From the NCBI GenBank assembly GCA_947626915.1, contig CANQUA010000012.1, positions 1 to 53,391 on the forward strand: 53,391 nucleotides of DNA, given 5' to 3'. Source of the stretch: an uncultured Lachnospiraceae bacterium (lineage in GTDB: Bacteria > Bacillota > Clostridia > Lachnospirales > Lachnospiraceae). The position numbers and the translations under genes are program-made. Below are positions 40,509 to 48,925 of this stretch, in pieces. Under the pieces are notes generated by a model, which had not been told where the DNA came from, searched no databases, and saw only the letters and a list, made by a program, of their open reading frames with translations. The stretch's first letter is position 1, and every line of letters begins with the position of its first letter.

Positions 40509-42284
40509 ATGAAGAAACAGGTTTTGGCGGCAACAATGGCGATGGTATTGGCCGCGTCCGCAATGACCGGCTGCGGAGGAAACGGGGCTTCCGGCACGAC
40601 GGCGGCGACGACAGCGGCAGCAACGACGGCGGCAGCAACCGCGGCAGCAACGACGGCGGCAGCGACTACAGCGGCGGCGCAGGGAGAAGAAACGACGCAG
40701 GCGGCTGAAGCGGACAACATTATGCCCAACGGGCTTCCGGTAGATTATTTCGCCGGGACGACTTTGAACATTTACACGCAGAACGGCAGCGCCGATCTGT
40801 CGACGGATCCGAGCGAGAAGCTGATCGTCCAGCTGGCGGAAGAGGCGACGGGGATACATATCAACTGGACCGTGCTTTCGTCGCAGGCCTGGACGGAGCG
40901 TGTGAACCTGATGCTGGCCAGCGGGGACATGCCCGACGCGTTCCTGCAGAACATCAGCCAGAATACGATCGGCACGAATATCGACCGTTTCTATGATCTG
41001 AGCGACGGGTCGCTGGAGACCTACGCGCCGGCTACGCTGGCCACGATCCAGACGGCGTATCCGAACGGGATCGAGGCGCTCAGATGGCCGGACGGCTCCA
41101 TTCGTTCCCTGCCCACGAGCTCTGTGGCCAGCAGCTCCTATGACTGGGTGAACTGGCTGATCATGATTAATAAGACCTGGCTGGATCGGGTCAATATGGA
41201 CATGCCGACAACGACCGACGAACTGTACGAGGTGTTGTGCGCGTTCCGGGATCAGGACGCCAACGGCAACGGGGATCCAAGCGACGAAATTCCGTTCGGC
41301 TTCGCTGACAAAGATTCCAACATAAATATCGGGCATACCGCGAACTATTTCGGTATTGCCAACGCGAAAGACGGTACGAACGGCCGTTTCAAGATGGTCA
41401 AAAACGGCGTAGTGACTCCGACTGCCGATACGGATGAATGGCGTGCGTGGCTGGAGTGGCTGAACAAACTGTACGATGCCGGATTGCTGGATCCGGAAGG
41501 TTTCTCGCAGACCAAGGACGAATATACCACGAAGCTGAGCAGCGATCTGTACGGCGTGGCGATGATGTTCTCGCCGGTTCATCAGGGCCTGAATCCCGAC
41601 GAATGGGAGCTTCTGTGGGTGAAGGGACTCGACGGCGTAGAGCCTGTCCATGATGGAACAAGTCAGTATGACGCTACCAAAAAATTCGGCTTCACGATCT
41701 CCGCGACCTGCTCGAACGTACCGGCGCTGCTGCACTGGTGGGATTATATGTCCAGCACCCGTGAGCTGAAGCTGATCAGCAGGATGGGCGAGATGGGCCT
41801 GGTCTGGAACGAGAAGGACGGTCAGTATTACAGCAGCGAGGATTATATTGATTCTCAGGTGATGAAGGATCATCCGGACTGGACGAGAAGCAACCTGCAG
41901 CAGACGCTGGGCTTCAACGATCGATGCGTGCTGGTCTCTTACGACGATCTGGTACCGGACGGGCCAGACGGAAGCGTTCTCTACAAAGGGGAATTTAAGC
42001 CTGCCGATCCGTATCAGTCTGCCACCTGCCGTACAATTCTGATGAATACGGTTTCGGGATGGCTGCAGGACGAGTACATGCCGAGCTGCATCGAGGATCC
42101 GGACGCGGTGGCGGATCGGACGCTGATTGAGACAGACCTCTTCCCGATGATCACCAACTTCGCGTCTACGAGCATTGTGAACGGCGTGACGGACGAGAGC
42201 TGGAACACCTATAAGCAGAGCCTGGAGACCTACGGTTACTACGATTGGATCGAGTGGTATAATGAGAACACGATGAAGAATTGA
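40509..42284 (+). CDS. Extracellular sugar-binding lipoprotein of the ABC transporter
   Basis: The protein has 591 residues. A lipoprotein signal ends at AMTGC, so Cys near 22 would be acylated and anchored outside the membrane. Residues about 28-60 are a Thr/Ala-only spacer encoded by ACG/GCA/ACA-type triplets, a flexible tether. The rest is a large solute-binding fold of the LipO type (LNIYTQNGSADLSTDPSEKL, MLASGDMPDAFLQN, ADKDSNINIGH). The ATG at 40509 follows AGGAGGGTATTTT. It completes the permease pair and sets substrate specificity. At nearly 600 residues it is a long binding protein, usual for complex oligosaccharide importers. Confidence 0.95.
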   Translation: MKKQVLAATMAMVLAASAMTGCGGNGASGTTAATTAAATTAAATAAATTAAATTAAAQGEETTQAAEADNIMPNGLPVDYFAGTTLNIYTQNGSADLSTDPSEKLIVQLAEEATGIHINWTVLSSQAWTERVNLMLASGDMPDAFLQNISQNTIGTNIDRFYDLSDGSLETYAPATLATIQTAYPNGIEALRWPDGSIRSLPTSSVASSSYDWVNWLIMINKTWLDRVNMDMPTTTDELYEVLCAFRDQDANGNGDPSDEIPFGFADKDSNINIGHTANYFGIANAKDGTNGRFKMVKNGVVTPTADTDEWRAWLEWLNKLYDAGLLDPEGFSQTKDEYTTKLSSDLYGVAMMFSPVHQGLNPDEWELLWVKGLDGVEPVHDGTSQYDATKKFGFTISATCSNVPALLHWWDYMSSTRELKLISRMGEMGLVWNEKDGQYYSSEDYIDSQVMKDHPDWTRSNLQQTLGFNDRCVLVSYDDLVPDGPDGSVLYKGEFKPADPYQSATCRTILMNTVSGWLQDEYMPSCIEDPDAVADRTLIETDLFPMITNFASTSIVNGVTDESWNTYKQSLETYGYYDWIEWYNENTMKN

Positions 42285-42326
42285 AGGGAACACCCGGCTG
42301 ACAGTTCCGCCAGCGAGAAAAATCTG

Positions 42327-43580
42327 ATGAATGAAACGACGGAAAGCTATCAGATTGTCTATGCGAAGGATGCGCCGGAACGCGTGAAAAACGCGGCGCT
42401 GACGCTGAAGGCGGGACTGGAAGCCGGAGCGGATGGAGCGGCGGTACCGGTTAGCGACGATTCGGCGGCGGAGACGGAGTTTGAGATCCTCTTCGGAGAT
42501 ACGAACCGGGCCGCCCTGCAGCCGGATGAAGAACTGTTTTATTACGATTATGTGATCCGCCGGGAAGCCGGGAAGATTACGGTGCGTTTCGGCAGCGGCT
42601 TCGCGGCGGAGAGCGCGGCGGAAATGCTGCCGGAGCTTCTGGAAACCGGCGGGCTGGAGGAGGAATACCGCTATCATTTCGACACCTCTCTGTTTAATCC
42701 GCTGGCTCTCGATCCGGATTCTTTTGTCCCCGTGTGGAAGGATGAATACACGGTACCGGACTGGATGACGGATTTTGGGGAAAAGCTGTACGCGATCACC
42801 AATCCGTCCGGGCGCCTGATGTCGGTGGCGCACCGCGGCGACGTGGTATATTATCCGGAAGATTCCCTGGAGGGCATACTTTCCGCCGCGTTTCTCGGCG
42901 CGGATGTGATCGAGATGGACCTGCAGATGACCAGGGATCACGTACTGGTTCTCAGCCACGACGGCGTATTGGGAACGTATACCAATGTAAAGGAAATGAA
43001 GGGCAAGAACGGTCTGCCGGATTCGGAGGCCATCTGCGACTGGACGTATGCGCAGCTGCAGCAGCTGTCTCTGCTGGACCGTTCCCGCAAGGTGTCGGAT
43101 TGTAAGCTGCCGAGCTTTTACGAGGTTCTGCTGGCGCTGCGCGGACGGTGCTTCGCGATGGTGGATCAGAAGGACATCGGCTCCTTTACGGCGGAAGACC
43201 TGCTGGAAATAGAGACGCGGACGGACGCTCTGGAGGTATCGATTTATTCCATGTTTCTGCAGTCGGCGTCCGGCCCTGCGCAGGGCGATTCGTGGAGCTA
43301 TTTAAGCGGCTACGCAAAGGAGCATCCGGAGCTGGAGCGTTTCTGTGCGTTTATTGAAAAGCTGGATTCGTATATGGCGATGGACGGGCATCAGATCCGG
43401 AAGCGCGGCTGGCCGGGCGGCGGCCCCAGCAAAATTCCGGATTTTGAGAGCGCTGAGCTTTATGAAAAAGCCTACAGCGAGCGGGGAATGAATCTCCAGT
43501 ACGCGAACCACATTCCCAGGATGACGCAGTACATCGCGGAGAATTTCGGCCCGGATCTGGATACGGATGAAATGGATTAA
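42327..43580 (+). CDS. GDPD-like phosphodiesterase with extra N-terminal domain
   Basis: The protein has 417 residues. The N-terminal 125 resemble the small alpha/beta domain that precedes catalytic modules in several glycosidases (YQIVYAKDAPERVKNAALTL, EFEILFGDTNR). From about 160 a glycerophosphodiester phosphodiesterase domain follows: VAHRGDVVYYPEDSLEG near 168-184, GADVIEMDLQMTRD near 192-205 and VLSHDG near 209-214. This keeps both catalytic His and the Glu-x-Asp metal ligands. No signal peptide is present. It lies 42 bp after the binding protein in the same transcript, with only a weak ribosome binding site. Confidence 0.85.
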   Translation: MNETTESYQIVYAKDAPERVKNAALTLKAGLEAGADGAAVPVSDDSAAETEFEILFGDTNRAALQPDEELFYYDYVIRREAGKITVRFGSGFAAESAAEMLPELLETGGLEEEYRYHFDTSLFNPLALDPDSFVPVWKDEYTVPDWMTDFGEKLYAITNPSGRLMSVAHRGDVVYYPEDSLEGILSAAFLGADVIEMDLQMTRDHVLVLSHDGVLGTYTNVKEMKGKNGLPDSEAICDWTYAQLQQLSLLDRSRKVSDCKLPSFYEVLLALRGRCFAMVDQKDIGSFTAEDLLEIETRTDALEVSIYSMFLQSASGPAQGDSWSYLSGYAKEHPELERFCAFIEKLDSYMAMDGHQIRKRGWPGGGPSKIPDFESAELYEKAYSERGMNLQYANHIPRMTQYIAENFGPDLDTDEMD

Positions 43581-43584
43581 TGTA

Positions 43585-43613
43585 TTGACAGGCGGGCGGG
43601 TTTACGGCAGAAT
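43585..43613 (+). promoter_or_regulatory. Possible internal promoter
   Basis: TTGACA (43585-43590), a 17-bp spacer and CAGAAT (43608-43613), between the two GDPD-like genes. Confidence 0.35.
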
Positions 43614-43684
43614 AGAAACACGGTTTGCGGCCTGTTCCGCAGGCGGATACAAGGTAAAACGATCACAGGAGGGCGGAAAAAAGC

Positions 43685-44515
43685 ATGAACGAGCTGAAGG
43701 AATGGTTTGATAAAAAAGGAGTAATGGTGGCTGCGCACCGGGGGCTTTGCGGGGCGAATATTCCCTGCAATACGATTCCGGCGTTTGAGATCGCGGTCGC
43801 AAACGGGGCGTCGATCGTGGAACTGGATCTGTTTAAGACCGCGGACGGGCAGATCATGGTGTTCCATACGGGCAAGGAGTCCCATCAGTTCAAGGTGCAG
43901 GCGGACGTGACGAAAATGACGGAGGCGGAGGTGCGGCAGCTCCGGTATCTGAACGCGGACCGCAACGAAACCCATTACGGCGTGGAGCTTTTTGACGACG
44001 TGCTGGAACATTTCAAGGGCCGCTGCCTGCTGAACCTGGACCGGTGCGACGGGTTCCTGGCGGACGCGGTGCGGTGCGTGGAGCGTCACGGGATGCGCGA
44101 TCAGATTCTGCTGAAAACGGCTCCGAAGCCGCATCTGCTGGCCGAGGTGGAGGCGTGCGCCCCCAACTATATGTATATGCCCATTTACAAGGAACAGGAT
44201 ACGGCCACGGAGCAGATCGGGCGGATGAATATTCACATGGTCGGCGCGGAGCTGGTGTTCGCGACGGAGGAATCGCCGGTAGCGCAGCAGGAATATATAG
44301 ACAGAATGCGCGCGAAAGGCCTGGTGCTGTGGGGAAATACGCTGATTTACAATGAAAAGGTGCCGCTGACCGCAGGTCACAACGACGACGTTTCCGTCCT
44401 GGGCAGGCCGGAGGACGGCTGGGGCTGGCTGGCGAAAAAAGGGTTCGGCATTATTCAGACGGACTGGACGGCCCAGTGCGCGGTGTGGCTGAAGGAAAAT
44501 GGTTACAGCTTCTGA
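43685..44515 (+). CDS. GDPD-like phosphodiesterase with altered motif residues
   Basis: The protein has 276 residues, a single GDPD barrel without signal peptide. AAHRGL near 16-21 and VELDLFKTADGQ near 39-50 keep the first catalytic His and the Glu-x-Asp pair. The usual PEN(T) reads PCNT, and the usual HD reads FHTG: the second His is kept but its Asp is Thr. Activity is therefore likely but may be altered. The C-terminal IIQTDW is typical of the family. ACAGGAGGGCGG precedes the ATG. It follows the first GDPD-like gene by 104 bp and was probably recruited to the same pathway. Confidence 0.85.
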   Translation: MNELKEWFDKKGVMVAAHRGLCGANIPCNTIPAFEIAVANGASIVELDLFKTADGQIMVFHTGKESHQFKVQADVTKMTEAEVRQLRYLNADRNETHYGVELFDDVLEHFKGRCLLNLDRCDGFLADAVRCVERHGMRDQILLKTAPKPHLLAEVEACAPNYMYMPIYKEQDTATEQIGRMNIHMVGAELVFATEESPVAQQEYIDRMRAKGLVLWGNTLIYNEKVPLTAGHNDDVSVLGRPEDGWGWLAKKGFGIIQTDWTAQCAVWLKENGYSF

Positions 44516-44546
44516 GCGCCGGCATGAGGGGCGGACGCGCGGCGGA

Positions 44547-44654
44547 CGCGGCGGAAGAGAGCGGAGAGGCGGCGTCCGGAGCGAGGAATGGCGGGAACGG
44601 ATGCAGGGAACGCGGCGGAAGAGAACGGGGCCCCGGCGTCCGGAGTGAGGAATG
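44547..44654 (+). repeat. Two imperfect 44-bp direct repeats, 64-bp period
   Basis: 44547-44590 and 44611-44654 share CGCGGCGGAAGAGA at the start and GGCGTCCGGAG(C/T)GAGGAATG at the end. They lie in the GC-rich gap between the second GDPD-like gene and the MBL-fold gene. Confidence 0.75.
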
Positions 44655-44761
44655 ACAAAGCGCGGCGGCGCGGAAGAGAGCAGGAGAAAGCAGGTGAGGA
44701 TGAAAAGCGGCACGAAACAAAGAAAAATAAAATGGAATATTACCGATATAGGAGGGCTGAA

Positions 44762-45520
44762 ATGAGAATGAAATTTCTTGGTATCGGCGCGGCGTACAAC
44801 CCTTCCTGGGGCAGCAACAGTGCGTTTTTCATGGCGGGAAAGCAGTTATATCTGATGGACTGCGGGGAAAGCGTGTTTGGCTGCATGGCGGATCGCCCGG
44901 AGCTGGCGGAATGCGAGGCGGTTAATATATTGATCACGCATCTCCATTCCGACCACATCGGCAGTCTGGGTTCGTTTATCTCGTATTGCAGGCATGTGCT
45001 GGGCAAACCGGTGCTTGTCGCGTCGCCGGACCATGCGCTGGCGGTCATATTGAAGCTGACGGGAATTGAAGAAGAGGAGTATGAATTCCGGACGGAGTTT
45101 GCGGAGGCGTTCCCGGGAGGGATCCGGGTGAAGCCTCTGGAGGTGGTGCATGCGCTTCATATGAGGTGTTTCGGGTACTATCTTTCGGATGGAAATGAGA
45201 CGGTTTTTTACAGCGGCGACGCGAACGTGATGCCGGAGGAGGTGCTGAACCGCCTTAAAACGGGGGAAGTGGCCCATGTTTATCAGGAGGCGACGTTTAA
45301 GGAGAAGCAGCACCCGTCGCATTGTTCATTAAAAAAGTTGTGCGAGAGCGTACCGGAGGAACTGCGGGCGCGTGTCACCTGTATGCACTTCGGGGAAGAT
45401 TTTCAGGCGGAGGCCAGGAAGTGCGGGTTTGATGTGGCGCAGGTGTATGAACCGCGCGCGGCGAAGGAGGCGTGGGACGTGAAAGAACTGCGCCCGGTGA
45501 GAGAAGCGTGCGCGGTATAG
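44762..45520 (+). CDS. Metallo-beta-lactamase-fold hydrolase (RNase Z/PhnP-like)
   Basis: The protein has 252 residues. The metal-binding motif ITHLHSDHIGSLG lies near 57-69, with further ligands in VVHALHMRCFGYYL near 127-140, VFYSGDANVM near 150-159 and TCMHFGEDF near 214-222. This layout fits the phosphodiesterase-like branch of the MBL superfamily (RNase Z, PhnP), not beta-lactamases. ATAGGAGGGCTGAA precedes the ATG at 44762. The frame is open upstream to 44588, but that part is repeat-rich and charged. Next to two GDPD-like genes, it adds a third phosphodiester-type hydrolase to the locus. Confidence 0.85.
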   Translation: MRMKFLGIGAAYNPSWGSNSAFFMAGKQLYLMDCGESVFGCMADRPELAECEAVNILITHLHSDHIGSLGSFISYCRHVLGKPVLVASPDHALAVILKLTGIEEEEYEFRTEFAEAFPGGIRVKPLEVVHALHMRCFGYYLSDGNETVFYSGDANVMPEEVLNRLKTGEVAHVYQEATFKEKQHPSHCSLKKLCESVPEELRARVTCMHFGEDFQAEARKCGFDVAQVYEPRAAKEAWDVKELRPVREACAV

Positions 45521-45838
45521 AGGCGGCGTGCGGGGAAGAGTTATGCGATAAGGAAGAAGCGCATGCGGGGCAGAAACTGCGCGGGGCGGGAGCCGATGGA
45601 GTAAGAGTCAAAAGCAGAGACTGGTTGCAGCGGCCAAACCGTATGGAAAAGAAAAAGGCAGCAGCGCCGGCAGATGACTGAGCGGGAAACGGGAATGGCG
45701 GCAGGCCGCGCAGCGATAAAACGAAATGGAGAAGGAACGCAGAAATAAGAATTGACGGTGCATCCTCCCACGCACCGACTGTCTGAGAACGCCCCATGGA
45801 GCGGGAAATCCCCCGCGGCCATGGGGCTTTTGTGCGCT
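45521..45838. other. Intergenic region between convergent genes
   Basis: This 318-bp gap contains the terminator at 45791-45832. I see no gene and no other structure in the first 270 bp. Confidence 0.6.
45791..45832 (+). terminator. Hairpin terminator
   Basis: GCCCCATGG and CCATGGGGC pair, with further GC pairing inside (GCGGG...CCCGC), followed by TTTTGT. It lies between the convergent MBL-fold and XRE genes. Confidence 0.8.
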
Positions 45839-46882
45839 TTAGTCCTTCTGCAGCAGCCGGCAGATCCCGGCGACCGCGGCGAAGCCGACGCCCGCCACCG
45901 GCCAGATGACCCAGGTAACGGCCCAGGGTGAGGATACTGCGAGCGTATCCAGGGAGGACGGGTTCATGAGCATTTCCCATTTCAGATTCGTGAAGCCATG
46001 GAGGCTCCACCACAGGTAGACAGCCAGCACGACAGGCCAGTAGATGACGGCGACCTTTCCGATGATGCGGTTCAGTTTCTTATTTTTATCGGTAAATTCG
46101 CCCTCCTGCAGCAGCTTTTCGTACACTTCCTTGCGCATAGAGGCGGTGATGAACAGATAAACGGCCGCGGCGATCATGAGCAGCAGCAGATCCAGGCAGC
46201 CCATGAGTACCAGCCCATTGTCTGTGATAAGCGAAGCAGCCAGCAGAGGAACCGCGCCGAGGATACACAGCACCACGCCGCAGGTGATCCTGGCGGTGCA
46301 GGCCGGGGTTTCCGCTTCGAGAGCTTCTTTTGCCATGCCGGAGACACCGTATTCCAGATCGAAGCTCTCTTTTTCCAGATAGTCATATTTATCGAGGGGC
46401 GAACCGAAGATAATGAAAATGGCGACGGCGGCCGCTATGATCAGCAGCAGGGTAATGACGCCGATACCGCTGGCCCATTCTTTGGAAAGGCCGTAAAGTC
46501 CGGATTCCGCTATGCCGAGCAGGAACAGCAGGATCGTGGGCGACAGGATGCAGAGGACGACGCCCACCGCGATCCTGGGGGCCGCGTACTGCTGGAGCCG
46601 GATGAAATTGCGGGCCTCTTCCATACTGACCCGCCGCAGCGCCGGCGCGCTTTCCTGCGATACCGGCGCGTAGTCTTCTTCTGTGTTCTCATCCTTTAGC
46701 AGATAGTCGGTGCTGACCTCAAAAATCTGGCTCAGCAGCAGGATCTTATCCAATTCCGGCACCGACATGGCGCTCTCCCATTTGGAGACCGACTGGCGGG
46801 ACACATTCAGTTTGGCGGCCAGTTCTTCCTGGGACCAGCCGTTTTTCTTGCGCAGGTTCATAATTTTTTCCGCTAAGATCAT
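45839..46882 (-). CDS. XRE-family regulator with integral membrane domain
   Basis: The protein has 347 residues. The first 65 are a canonical XRE helix-turn-helix ([39 protein letters not shown]). The rest has about seven hydrophobic segments, including two similar blocks: [16 protein letters not shown] near 99-114 and [16 protein letters not shown] near 194-209. This points to an internal duplication of a two-helix unit. Membrane-bound XRE proteins of this type are frequent in clostridia; the signal is unknown. CGAAAGGATG precedes the ATG at 46882. Confidence 0.88.
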   Translation of the reverse strand: MILAEKIMNLRKKNGWSQEELAAKLNVSRQSVSKWESAMSVPELDKILLLSQIFEVSTDYLLKDENTEEDYAPVSQESAPALRRVSMEEARNFIRLQQYAAPRIAVGVVLCILSPTILLFLLGIAESGLYGLSKEWASGIGVITLLLIIAAAVAIFIIFGSPLDKYDYLEKESFDLEYGVSGMAKEALEAETPACTARITCGVVLCILGAVPLLAASLITDNGLVLMGCLDLLLLMIAAAVYLFITASMRKEVYEKLLQEGEFTDKNKKLNRIIGKVAVIYWPVVLAVYLWWSLHGFTNLKWEMLMNPSSLDTLAVSSPWAVTWVIWPVAGVGFAAVAGICRLLQKD

Positions 46883-47231
46883 GTGATGTTCATCCTTTCG
46901 TTTTGTTCCGGCGTGAAACGTGATTTACGTTTGGCGTGCCGGGTGCGTGATATGATGGAATCTGTGCGGCAGGCGGGTTGGCCCTGCCGCGTTTCCGGAT
47001 GTCTGAAGTCTATCAAAAACGAAGGCAGCAGGCAAGAAACCCGGCTTGGAAATGTGTCAACCGGCGGTTGCATTTACAGGCTGCGTTTACAAAAATGCCG
47101 GTATTTTGCAGAAACGGAAACGGGTATCCCTGCGCCGAAACCGAAAGATAGCCGCGGAGAGAACGTTAGGGGGAGCGGCTGCCCATATGGCCGCGCCCGC
47201 AGCAGGGTGAAGACAGGTTTAAAAACCGTTA
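46883..47231. other. Intergenic region upstream of the XRE gene
   Basis: This 349-bp gap contains an inverted repeat AAACGT-GATTT-ACGTTT at 46916-46932, a possible operator of the XRE protein. The plus-strand open frame at 46883-47287 lacks a ribosome binding site and family signs. Confidence 0.55.
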
Positions 47232-47843
47232 TCAAATTTCGCGGGCCGCAAAATAGTCCGGGTATTTCAGCCGCAGCCGGGCGATAAAAGAATCCGTAAA
47301 TTCTTTGCACAGCCCGGCGATTTCGGCGGGGGATTCCTTCATTCCGTCCTTCACCCAGCGGATGATCAGATAATTAAACGCGCCGCACCAGGCCGTGACG
47401 AGGTATTTGGTTTGCGTGTCGTAGGGAGTGAACTGTTTCAGAACGCATTCTTCCATCCGGGAAAACAAAAGCTCCTGCAGATTCGCTTTGAACAAGACCG
47501 AAAAGCTGTCCACATCCTGGCGGATCCGCTCGAACAGAAGCAGATACAATTCCGAAATGTCTCCTTTGCGCAGCGCTTCCCGGATCAGGGCGAATAGCTG
47601 ATCGACGGAGTCGGCCAGCCATCCGGTCAGAATTTCTTCCTTCGAGGCATAATTGGAGTAAAAGGCAGTGCGGGAAACGCCGGCCCTGGCGACGAGCTCT
47701 GTGATGGAGATTTTATCCAGGTCCTTTTCCGCCATCAGATGGATCAGCGCGGTCTGCAGGCATTCCCGCGTCAGCTGATTCGCCTTTTCATTGGAGAAAC
47801 GGAGCACATGGCGCTTCTCCATCTCGCTTTTTCTGTCAGACAT
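47232..47843 (-). CDS. TetR-family transcriptional regulator
   Basis: The protein has 203 residues. The N-terminal helix-turn-helix is typical (KISITELVARAGVSRTAFYSNYASKEEILTGWL, about 45-77). The C-terminal helical ligand domain is diverse, as usual. CAGGGGGTTAT precedes the ATG at 47843. The frame runs upstream to 47948 through the intergenic palindrome, so that part is not coding. It is divergent from the flavin-type oxidoreductase gene and probably represses it and itself through the inverted repeat between them. Confidence 0.92.
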   Translation of the reverse strand: MSDRKSEMEKRHVLRFSNEKANQLTRECLQTALIHLMAEKDLDKISITELVARAGVSRTAFYSNYASKEEILTGWLADSVDQLFALIREALRKGDISELYLLLFERIRQDVDSFSVLFKANLQELLFSRMEECVLKQFTPYDTQTKYLVTAWCGAFNYLIIRWVKDGMKESPAEIAGLCKEFTDSFIARLRLKYPDYFAAREI

Positions 47844-47921
47844 TACATAACCCCCTGAAATTGTCCTGAGCTTACAGTTTTTGCCATTTTTGTCCGCTTT
47901 ACCGGGCGGCGGGTTGCAATC

Positions 47922-47951
47922 GTCAGGACAATGTGATACAATTGTCATGAC
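47922..47951. promoter_or_regulatory. Inverted repeat, probable TetR operator
   Basis: GTCAGGACAAT, eight bases, then ATTGTCATGAC: 11-bp arms with one mismatch. It lies between the divergent TetR and oxidoreductase genes. Confidence 0.65.
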
Positions 47952-48038
47952 ATTACAAATGTAAGGCTATTTTACCGTGAATAGCTGCCGATGTCAAGAT
48001 ACGGATTTTAACATGAACTAAACGAAGGAGGTTTTGTC

Positions 48039-48905
48039 ATGGAGCAGGCGAGTTACAACATCAGAAAAGCGAAGAAGTACATCAAGGCGGATCCGGAGCT
48101 CCGGAAAATGCTGGTGCGCAGCGGCAGAAACGAGATTATGCTCGATCTGGATGGGGACGGTGCGGCGGATGTATGTATTTCCAGTGAGAACAAGGGGAAG
48201 AAGATTGACACGCTGGCGGTGGATCTGAGCGGAAACGGGGAATTTAACCTCTATCTGCACGACGCGGACGGAAACGGCATCCCGGATACGATTCTCTGGG
48301 TGGACGACGATTCGGAGGAAGCGGAGGTGCTTGCCGTCGGCTCCGAGGTGGAGCAGGGCCTGGTCGATATCGCGGTCCGGATCAGCAGCCTGCTGTCGGC
48401 CGAGGAATTCCTGAATGAGGAATTTGGCGTTTCCCTGGTCGATCTGGCGCAGTATTTGAAGCTGCACGCCGCCGTGATGCTGGCCGGGATCGAAAATCGG
48501 CTGAATGCGGAGGGGATCGAAAAGGTTTATTATTTCCTGCAGGACGCGGGGACTTATTATCTGGCGACCGCAGAGGGAAATCAGCCGAGGGTCAGGCCAT
48601 TCGGCACCGTTTTGCTGTATGATGGGAAGCTGTATATTCAGACCGGGAAATCCAAGGATGTTTCCAGACAAATCGCGGCGAACCCGAATGTCGAGCTTTG
48701 CGCGTTCATGAACGGCACGTGGCTGCGGGTGGCGGGCGAGCTGGTCAATGACGACGACCGCGAGGTCAAGGTGGCCATGCTGCAGAAGATGCCGGAGCTG
48801 GCGTCCATGTACAGCGCCGACGACAATATGCAGATGTTGTATCTGAAGAATGTGACGGCCACATTCAGTTCTTTCACCAGCGATCCGGAAACCGTCCGGT
48901 TCTGA
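48039..48905 (+). CDS. Pyridoxamine-phosphate-oxidase-like flavoprotein with N-terminal Asp/Gly calcium-loop repeats
   Basis: The protein has 288 residues. The N-terminal 100 contain repeated Asp/Gly loops (DLDGDGAADV near 36-45, DLSGNGEFNL, DADGNGIPDT near 74-83) like EF-hand or thrombospondin-type calcium loops. The C-terminal part (about 155-288) is a small split-barrel fold typical of FMN-binding PNPOx-like proteins (YYFLQDAGTYYLATAEGNQPRVRPFGTV with breaks, then LYIQTGKSKDVSRQI, NPNVELCAF, WLRVAGEL). No signal peptide is present. GAAGGAGGTTTTGTC precedes the ATG. It lies divergent from the TetR gene and 20 bp before the glycine-zipper gene. Confidence 0.85.
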   Translation: MEQASYNIRKAKKYIKADPELRKMLVRSGRNEIMLDLDGDGAADVCISSENKGKKIDTLAVDLSGNGEFNLYLHDADGNGIPDTILWVDDDSEEAEVLAVGSEVEQGLVDIAVRISSLLSAEEFLNEEFGVSLVDLAQYLKLHAAVMLAGIENRLNAEGIEKVYYFLQDAGTYYLATAEGNQPRVRPFGTVLLYDGKLYIQTGKSKDVSRQIAANPNVELCAFMNGTWLRVAGELVNDDDREVKVAMLQKMPELASMYSADDNMQMLYLKNVTATFSSFTSDPETVRF

Positions 48906-48925
48906 CCGCAGACAGGAGGCATAGT

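Noticed and set aside
40590-40680. Short ACG/GCA triplet repeats resembling a repeat array
   Set aside because: It encodes the Thr/Ala tether of the lipoprotein. Spacing and composition do not fit CRISPR, and no cas genes are present.
40488-42959. 823-codon minus-strand frame
   Set aside because: It is antisense to the solute-binding lipoprotein and first GDPD-like gene, and is His/Arg-rich and family-less.
46883-47287. 134-codon plus-strand frame
   Set aside because: It lies in the upstream region of the XRE gene, runs into the TetR gene, and has no ribosome binding site or recognisable domain.
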